42,618 bases of DNA, taken from NCBI GenBank assembly GCA_964480915.1, contig CAYZRS010000045.1, positions 1-42,618 of the forward strand. Direction: 5' to 3'. Each line of letters starts with the position of its first letter. Within the stretch, counting starts at the first letter, position 1. Source of the stretch: CAWGCE01 sp964480915 (GTDB taxonomy: Bacteria > Planctomycetota > Planctomycetia > Pirellulales > Pirellulaceae). This document shows positions 1-9,600 of this stretch, in pieces. Under the pieces are notes generated by a model, which saw only the letters and a program-made list of their open reading frames with translations, did not search any database and was not told the origin of the DNA. The position numbers and the translations under genes are program-made.

Positions 1-33
1 AGGGAAATCTGGGGTCAGGTCTTGACATAGGAC

Positions 34-198
34 TTAGCAGCATTTCTTCAACCTCGCCTCCAGCCGTTTGACTTGCCTTTGCAACTTTGCGTCTGCTGTC
101 AATCGCGATTCTAGGCGTCGGACCGACTGGGAAATTGCGGCCGAGGAGACTCCGCCATACGTAAACGCGAGTTCACTCGCTCGCTGTGGCCTTGTACC
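34..198 (-). pseudogene. 3' remnant of a REP-associated tyrosine transposase (RAYT)
   Basis: On the minus strand 54 codons lie between an in-frame TGA (199-201) and a TAA (34-36). They contain YGGVSSAAISQSVRRLES followed by a basic amphipathic stretch ending RLEARLKKCC. This matches the C-terminal helix-turn-helix-like tail of RAYT (Y1_Tnp-associated) proteins, which typically reads as a GG.S..A..(K/Q)...RLE pattern. Just after the stop, bases 1-30 read on the minus strand as TGTCAAGACCTGACCCCAG, a sequence I associate with the ends of such transposase genes. The upstream part lacks an open frame with the HUH catalytic motif, so this is a decayed fragment and not an active gene. The family assignment is pattern recognition only. 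Confidence 0.55.
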
Positions 199-201
199 TC
201 A

Positions 202-677
202 TTTGAAAAATGAGTTCAAAACCACTCGCCCGACTTTGAAATGTCTTTCGGTTTTATCTGTAAGTTGTTCGTGGCGGCTGCGCCGCAATGTTGCCGCAGG
301 CGTACTCGCGTCGAGGCTCGTTGCAGGTGTTTGCCGAATTGGACGCGGGCGCCTGCGGCTGCCGGTTAATCGCGCTGGACGGCGTCTGCAGGCGGGCATT
401 GATCGATCAAAACGAGACCGAACCTGGATCGTCTGTTTTGGCGAGAATCGTTGATTGAGCACTGCAATGGCTGGCGTTTGGGAGCACGAAGGAAAGTTGC
501 TCAGATTCACTCCCTTATCGCTGGTACACGCCTTTTTTGACCATCAAGTGAGCTAAATCGGGAAATTCTCGCTCACACTTCTTGAATAGCCGTTTCCTTA
601 TTCAAGGAGCGGGCCATTCTGCTCGCTCTGCTTGCCATTTCTGGCCGCCTTATCACGGTTTTCCCCACGGAATTTAC
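202..677. other. Region upstream of the RHS giant, no convincing gene
   Basis: Short open frames exist on both strands, but they are rich in Arg, Cys and Ser and match no family I recognise. A perfect 7-base inverted repeat with a 3-base loop (CTCATTT-GAA-AAATGAG) lies at 198-214, on the edge of the transposase remnant. No confident promoter or Shine-Dalgarno sequence could be assigned to the downstream giant gene. Confidence 0.5.
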
Positions 678-3600
678 ATGTCTATCAGGAAGTTACGCTC
701 CTCGCGTCAGCCTACTGCCGGTCGTCAATCAAGCCCTTACATGAGCTCAAGTCGGCTCGATTTCGTGATCGACCAGCTAGAACGACGGCAAATGCTGGCC
801 GCCGACGTCAAAGTGACCGGCGCAAATGTACGGGTCACGGGCGAAGATACGGCCGACAACTTGGCAATCTATCTGGATGACACAACCCAAACGGTGTGGA
901 TCGACGATGGGATGACGCTGCAGGATACGCGGCTCGCGGCGATCGCGAAGCTGACTGTCAATCTTAAAGACAGCGGCACAGGGACCGATTCGCTGACGAT
1001 AGGCGATCAGGTGCAGATCACCAAAACCACCGCCATCAAATTGGGAAATGGCACGAATCGACTAACGTTGGGCGGACTTCATCGCACGCTGAATGTTTCC
1101 GGCGGCAAAGGGGCTGACAATGTGGTCCTTAACGGCGGGCTGGGGACATCGCGGAATTCGTTCAATCTGAAAGCGGGTGACGACAAGCTCACGTTCGCAA
1201 TCGATGCCTACATCGCAGCGGCGAGTGGCGATACGCCGTTGGCCGACTACCTGGAGACCTTACCGACCGACATTCGTGTGCTCGATGGTTTGGCCTTGAT
1301 CAAAAGCAACCTTGGCAGTGGCGACGATTTGTTCCAAGTGCTGTACGAGGGTGAGTCGGTGACCGCATCGCAGATGTTGATGGCCATTGGTAGTTTAGGG
1401 CTGGGCGATTATGGCAGCTTGGACGAGGCGGTCGTCGGTCTGGAGGCGGCGGCCGAAGCGGCCGGTATTCGGCGTCTGCGAATCACGAATATCAACGGTG
1501 CCAAGGGTGATGACTCGATGATCCCTGGCAGCTTTTCCGAGATTGTCGATTTCTTAGGGTCACATCGTGGCTTTGAGAACTTCACGGACCCGCCGGTCGT
1601 GACAGCCGGACTGCAAAACGACACGGCCGCGTTCGGTCAAACAAATAGCGACGGACTGACGTCTGATGCCACGATCCAAGGTGCAACGGAAAATGCGGCT
1701 GAGGTCACGGTCTCTGTCGATGGCGGACCCGCGATTTCAGCCACGCTGGCGACAGACGGGACCTTTGTGTTCGACCCTGGGTTGGCAACCGACGGTTCTC
1801 AGGACGGGGTTCATGTGGCCCTCGTTACGGCTCGGAACGCGGAAGGAGTTTCCTCCACCAGCGAATTGACATTCACTTTGGACACGCTGGGGCCGACCGC
1901 AGCCACGTTGGAATTGGGCGCCGATTTTGATGATGGAACGCCGAATGATCAGCGCACAACGTTCGATCTCGTTTCGTTGTTGGGCACTGCTGATCCCGAA
2001 TCGGTTGGATTGCTGGTCGAACAGGGACTGCCTATCGATATTGGCACCGACGGTAACTTTGCGATGAACGGAGTCCCGCTGACACTGGGGAAAAATGTCA
2101 TCGTGGGTGACTTCTTCGACGCGGCCGGTAACGTGACTCGAGCCGAATTGACGGTCGAACGTGACGCCCCAACGGGCAGCATTCAATTGGCTGAAGACGG
2201 CTCGTTCGTTGTCGAGCAGGACTTGGCGATCGATCTGGGCCAGACGGAAGGAGCTCGCAGGCTCAGATTCAAGCTGGATGCGTTCTTTGATCCTAGCGAC
2301 GGGGCGTCGTTGCACGATGTGTTCTCGATCTATGTGCTCGACGTGGCCGATCCGAGTCAAACATTGCTGGATCGGGGCGAGAATGGGACATCGATATTCT
2401 CCTTCGTCGACGGCCAGGCCGACTTTGTGCCAGGAGTCGTGCAATACGACGGCGAGTTCATCGAAATCGATTTGACGTCGCTGGGTGACATGACGATGGC
2501 GACGTTGCGATTCCAGTTGCTCAACCACGATGCCGACAATGGGACGCAGATCGCCATCAGCGAGTTGTCCAATACGGTGGACCCAGAAGGCATCGCCGCA
2601 CCAGTGTTCGGGGCGACGGCTGAGCCCGCGATGCCGGGGGAAGCCATTGCCGATTACGAATCACTCAGTGTTGCGACCGACGTCGATGTTGAATGGTCGA
2701 ACGTTCGCTTCGATGCGACGACGGGCAATTACACGGCTGAGCTGCAGTTGCGGACAACGGGTGCAAACCTGGGCCGGCAAGCGGCTGTGGCGTTTGGCAA
2801 TCTGCCTGCCGGTGTCACGCTACTGAATGCATCGGGCAGTAACATGGCCGGTGATCCTTATCTCAACCTGACTCCCCTGACTCCATCGGGTGGCTTAAGA
2901 GCAAGTCAGCCGACACAGAAAGTCCTGGTCGAGTTTGCCAATCCGGCCAACTTGCCTTTCGTCTTGCAGCCAGTGGTTTACACCGGGCTTCCAAATACGG
3001 CACCGACCATTGGGCCGATTGGGCCGATTACGATCATGCCTGGCGATGTGGTCGAAGTCCCCGTCCAGATTGATGACGTCGACGGCGACAGCATTCAACT
3101 GTCCGTACAATCGTCTGAGGGCATGCCAACGACGATGTTGCGAGCCGATCGGACGCTGGTGTTTACTCCCAAACCGGATGAAGTCGGGTCCTACTCTTTC
3201 ATGCTCATTGCAGACGACGGCGACATGCAGACGACCGAAACGGTTTCGGTTGAGGTCGTCGCCGATCCTGTTACGACGACGCGTATTTCCGGATCGATAT
3301 TGAATACGAATGAAGAGCCGCTCGCGGGTGTGCTCATCGAGCTGGGCAGTTTCCAAACGACGACCGACGCCAGTGGGCATTTTGTTCTCGACCTGGGATC
3401 GACGACTCCTGCAATGGACGATGCGCTCTTCGTGCGAGGTGAGTTGCTGGCCGGATCGGAGGCTTATCCATTCATTGCTGAGAAGATGCATCTGTTGCTC
3501 GATGAGGTTCTGTCGGGGCACAACAACGACCTGGGGCGGCCGATTTACTTACCGGCATTGGATGTTGCCAACGGAGAGACCATCGATCCGAACGTCGACA

Positions 3601-6600
3601 CGACGGTGAGTGTGGCGTTACAGGCGGGCGAAGCGGAGGCTGCCGTTTTCGTTGAAGCGGGGACTTTGATGGATCAGCAAGGCGACCCGTTTGCCGGTAC
3701 CCTGAGCATTACTGAAGTTCCTGCCGAGCTGACTCCTGCAGCGTTGCCGATCAATTTCATGCCGGATACCGTCGTAACGATTCAGCCGGGAGAGATGAAC
3801 TTCACCGCGCCGGCCGCTTTGACGTTGCCGAACCGTGCTGGGTTGGCGCCGGGTGCCGAACTTGACCTTTGGTCGATCAATCCTGTTACGGGTGAATTCG
3901 ATGCCGTCGGACGTGGCCGAGTCAGTGCCGATGGCAGTGTGATCGAGACGATTGAAGGCGGGATTAGAAACAGTAGTTGGCATTTCTTCGCACTCGATCT
4001 GATCCTGGTCAACTTCGATGTCGAAAACCGTTTCACGCTTCTCGACGATTGTGACCCGTGTGCAGAGACATTTCCGGGAGGCGGCGGTTCGACCGTTGAG
4101 GCTCACACCGGCGGCGTAACTCACGCGCATGCGACGGCCACCTATCAGTCGTTGGGCCAAACGCGCGGCGTGGAGTTGGTTTACCACTCATTGCGAGCCG
4201 ATGCGCGACCCATCGTTCACGATGTGTTCGTGCTCGATTTGGACGATAACACGGTCGCCGGTTTTGAACAGGTGCGGCTTGTTTCTAGTCTGACGATTAC
4301 CGATGGCGTCGTAAGCTATGAAGTCCCCGGCGCAGTGATTGATGGCCAGTCGAACAACCACTTTTGGCGACCGGATCGCAGCGGAGTTCAGAATATCGCC
4401 CTGCAAGCCGATCTGAGCAACGCTGCGACTGGCGTCTACGAGTACACGATGAATTCCGGATTCGTCACGACGCGAGCCGATGGCGATCTGACGACTTCAT
4501 CTGGGATTCGTGGGACGAGTTCGGGGACAATCATTCATGTGAACAGTTCGGAGAGCGCCTTTGGTGCCGGCTGGGAGCTGGCGGGGTTGCAATACATCGT
4601 CGAGGCGCGCGACGGTTCGGCATTGCTTGTCGATGGTGACGGATCGGAAATACTATTCCGGTTGAATGACGACGGAAGTTACGACTCGCCGCCGGGTCAT
4701 TTTTCCACGCTCACGAAATTGTCCAATGGTCAGTTCCAGCACACGACAATCGACCAGACGGTTTCCACATTCGATTCGGAAAACCGACGATCCACGGTCG
4801 CCGATCGCAACGGGAATACGACCACCTATGCCTACAACTCGGCGGGCCAATTGGCAACGATCACCGATCCGGTCGGATTGGTAACCCGGTTCCAGTACGT
4901 CGGTGAGCGAGTCCGTTCGATTGTAGACCCTGCTAACCGAGTGACTCAGTTCGAGTACGACGCTGCCGGTAATCTGACGCGCCTGATCGATTCGGACGGC
5001 ACCTCCAGCAGTTGGACCTACGACGATTCGCACCGGCTCGTATCCGACACCGACCAACGCGGTTTCAGTTCCTCCATCGAATACGATTTCGCTGGTCGGG
5101 CAGCCCGCGCTATGCGTCGGGACGGATCGGTGCTCGAATACAATCCGGTTCAAGTTCAGGGACTTTCTGCTCCCGGGTTAACGCTCGACCCCACGACGGC
5201 GCCTGCGACCTTGAAAACCGGCCGCGCCGTTGCCTCGTTCGTGGACGGAAACGGTCAGGTGACTCAAGTCGAATTGAATCAAGCTGGCCAGCGAATCAAC
5301 GCGAACGACGGAACCGGCGGTGCGGGCTCGTTCACGTACAACGATGAAATTCTTGTTGTATCGTCAACCGACGGTCGCGGTTTTCGTACTGACTATGCCT
5401 ACGACGCGTCGGGCAATCTGATTTCGGTCCAGGATGAGATCTCGTCCGGCGGCGGAATCAGCGGAGTCTCTTTCGGTTCGCCATCCGAATTACTTGAAAG
5501 TAACATCGTTGGGCCACTCGGCGGTGGCGGCGTCTTCGTTGACGATCTAGACGGCGATGGACATCAAGACTTGATTGCTGCGGATACGGTCTACTTCAAC
5601 GACGGCAGCGGAGGTTTCCTTGCTCCGGTCTTTTTGGAGTATTTCGTCACCGTAGAAAATGCTTCCAACATTCGGACTGCCGACATGAATGGTGACGGCA
5701 TCAAGGACATTATCACATCTTCAGGACAAGAGTCGTTACAAGGTACTGCCGATGCGACGCTAGTCGTGTTTCTCTCGAATTTGGATGGAACCTATTCGGA
5801 CGGTGAGGGATACAATACTCAGGTGCTGCCCGGTCAAAACTTTGACCCGGACGAGTTCGACTATCGTGAGGATCCATTGCCGCAGGCAGGCATGGCGATT
5901 GCCGATTTCAATAATGATGGCGCCATGGACGTCATTTTGACTCAGGTGGCGAGCGACTTTGCACCGAGCGGTTTCTTGCTGTTCTTGAACGACGGCACGG
6001 GGCAATTGTCGGTGCCGACGTTGATCGTTCCCGACCAGACCGATTTTATGAATGTGCCTACCTGGGCCTGGTTTGTGGAGGCGGTCGATCTCAATGGCGA
6101 TGGCAATCAGGATTTGGTCGTCTCGAATGCGAGAGACCGATTCGGCGGTGACGGCCACGACTTGACCGTAATGCTAGGTGATGGAACGGGCGGGTTTGGT
6201 GCACCGACGAATTACGAATTGGGGTACTCGGATGGGGGCAGCGTGAGCCCATCTGCGGAAAGAGAATCGCTGTTGCTGGAAGATTTCAATAACGATGGAG
6301 CCGTCGATGCGGTGGTTGCTTCGGCAGTTGTGGGTGCGGTGTCGATCGTATTGGGCGACGGAGCCGGTGGCTTTGGTTCACCCACGATCATTGCCAGTGA
6401 GCCGGCGAGTGGCGAGTTCGAGGTGTTTTGGACCGAATTGGAGGCCGCCGATTTCAATGGTGATGGCCATTTGGACTTGGCACTCTCGCTGGATTCCACG
6501 AAGTCGACGGTCGTCATGTTGGGGAATGGTGATGGCACCTTCGGGCCACGCGTCGATTATCGCTCCGATACTCCAGGTGAATTTATTGCGAGCATATTCC

Positions 6601-9600
6601 GGGCCGATGGATTGTACGCGTACGATTTCGATCAGGACGGCGATCTGGATCTAGGCCACGTCAGCTCGGTAAGCAACGACTTCTTCACCTTGATCAACAA
6701 TGGTGATGGATCGTTTGTTTCCTGGCAATCGATCGACGTTGATGCCGGTGGAGATGCAGCTCCCCGGCAGGTCGAAACGGTCGATGTGAACGGTGACGAT
6801 ATTCTCGATATCGTGACACGCACTCGTCGCGGCGTTGAAATTCGCTTGGGTCTGGGAAATCGTGAATTCGCTAGTCCTACCGAGTTGTTTGTAGATACCG
6901 ATCCGTTTGACGCGACGCGGACAATGATTCTGGAAGATTTTACTGGTGACGGTTCGATTGACATCTTCCTTTCCTACTACGACTTCGATGGATCACCTCG
7001 CGGTGCTCGCCAGCTATTCTTTACCAACAACGGCGATGGAACGTTTGCATTGCCGACCGTGTTTGATCCTGGATTTGAAGTTATTGGCAATACGGCATTG
7101 GGTGATGTGAACGGCGATGGGTTTCTCGATTTCTTTACGGTCGACCTGCTGCCTCTAAATGCTGCCGATGTGCGTCTTTACTTGGGAGATGGAGCGGGAG
7201 GTTTCGCGGAAGAATCGGCAACTCGGTTTGCAACGCGCTATCTAGAGGTCGATCTGGCCGATATGAATAACGACGGCAATCTCGATCTTGTCGTTTCGCA
7301 GCAAGACGATGGTCAGATTTCGGTGCTGTTTGGCGATGGCAGCGGGCAGTTTTCGGCGCCCTCGAATTATGCAGCTCACGACGCTCAAGTTGACATCGGT
7401 GATATCAACGGCGATGGATGGCTCGACCTGGCTTTTGCCGACTTCAACGGCACCTATGTTGATGGAGCGTACCTGTTGAATGATGGCACGGGACAGTTTG
7501 GTGCCGTCAAATTCTTGAATATAGGACTCAGCCGTTTTCATCATCCACCGGCCGAGTTCGTTCGCATCGGCGATGTCACGGGTGATGGAGTTGCCGACAT
7601 CGTTGTCTCGACAGCCACCCATTACTATGTGACGGCCGGCATTGTGGGTGGTGGGTTTACCGCAGCGACCGTCTATCGCGGCGGCGGCCTCGAACCGTCG
7701 CTCGTTGATATTGACGGCGATGGAATCGCTGACATCGTCGGTGCTCGCGTCGATTTCAACCGCGGATCTCGAGTGGATCACTACGAGAACGCGATCACCA
7801 TTCACTACGGCGTACCGGCTACCGAGGCCACACCAGTGCGGATGACCTATGATCCTGTTTTCAATCAACTGACCAGTATCACCGACGAGCTTGGTCGGAA
7901 GACATTATTTGAAATTGATGCGAACAATGGCAACACGCTGTCGATGATTCAGGTGATAGGCCAGGTCGATGCAACCAGCGGCGAAACGGACGATTTGGTG
8001 ACTTCCTACAGCTATACGGCCAACGGTTTGGTTGAGCAGATCATTGATCCGCTCGGGCGCGTGACCGAATTTGCCTACGACGTGCTAGGACGCACAACAA
8101 GTATCACCTCGGCCTTGGGTACCGCCGACGAAGGCACGGTGACATTTGGCTATGACGAAGCCGGAAACCTGATCGAGGTCACGGACGAAAATCAAAATCG
8201 CTCAACGTTCGAGTACGACGAGCGGGGCCGCCAGATTGCCTTCACCGATCCACTCGACGCCGTTGCGACGTTTGGCTATGACGACGCTGGAAACTTGGTG
8301 AGTAGGACGGATCGAGCGGGTAGTGAGGCTCTGTTTGTCTACGATGAACTAAATCGCATGATTGTGAGCACCGACGATCAGTTGAATTCGACTCAGTACG
8401 AATACGACGAATTTGGTAACCGCACTCGCATCATCGACTCGCTAGGGCAAGCGACACGCCGAATCTACGATGACCGCAATCGCGTGATTCACTCGATCGA
8501 CGCAGACGGTGGAGTGACGCAGTTTGTCTACGATGCCGACAGCAATGTGACTCGTATCATCGACGCGGTTGGCAACCTAACCCGTTTCACCTATGACGCT
8601 CGAGATCGTCAGACAGCCGAATTCGATCCGCGGAACCAAGAAATTCGCTACGAGTACGACATGGTTGACAACCTGGTCGCAAAAATCGACCGAAACGATC
8701 GCTCGACCGAATTCATCTACGATGACGTCGACCGGCTGATCACGGAACTGTGGGTAGCCGCAGATGGCTCGATGGCCAACACCGTCAACTATGCCTACGA
8801 CGAGGCGAGTAATCTGTTGTCAGTGACGGACCATGTAAGTGCGCTGGCGTGGACCTACGACAATCGTGATCGAGCAATTTCCGAAAGCAATGTCGGTGCC
8901 CCGGGCGCGATCGACGTGTTGCTGGACTACGCCTACGACGCTGCCGGTAACGTCGTTTCGGTGACGGACACAGTGAACGGAACGGCCGGGGCTGTCACTG
9001 CCTATCTCTATGACGCATTGAATCGGGTTTCTCGAATTACGCAAACAGAAAGTGGCGGACTGGCAGTCACGGACAAACGTGTTGACTTCGCTTACAACGC
9101 GATTGGACAATTTGATTCGGTGGATCGATATTCCGATCTGACGGGTACGCAACTCGTGGTCGGTACGACGTATGAGTACGACTCGTTGAACCGCTTGGAG
9201 CGGTTGGCGCATGACAGCCAGAACAGCACCGTGGCATTCTTTGATTTCGAATACGATACCGAGGGCCGCATCACTCAGTTGACCGACACGGCGGGTGTAA
9301 CAGAATACAGCTATGACGACCGCGACCAGCTGATCGGGGCCACCCACTCGGACGGGACGACACCGGACGAGTCTTACGAGTACGACGCGAATGGCAATCG
9401 GATTCTATCTCATCGCCACAGCAGCGATTACGTCACGGGTTCTGCCAACCGTTTGATCTCGGACGGAATCTACGACTACGAGTACGACAACGAGGGCAAC
9501 CGCACAAAGCAGACGGAGATTGCTTCCGGTGATTCTCGAGAATTTGGCTACGATCATCGTAACCGTTTGGTGACCGTCGTCGACTTTGATGCTGGGGGGA

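Noticed and set aside
68..510. Frames on both strands before the RHS gene
   Set aside because: Arg/Ser-rich translations without domains; the minus-strand one only ends at the transposase remnant.
1737..2528. Long minus-strand frame inside the RHS gene, 263 codons
   Set aside because: It is antisense to a strong domain-bearing protein, lacks any family motif and follows from GC-biased third positions.
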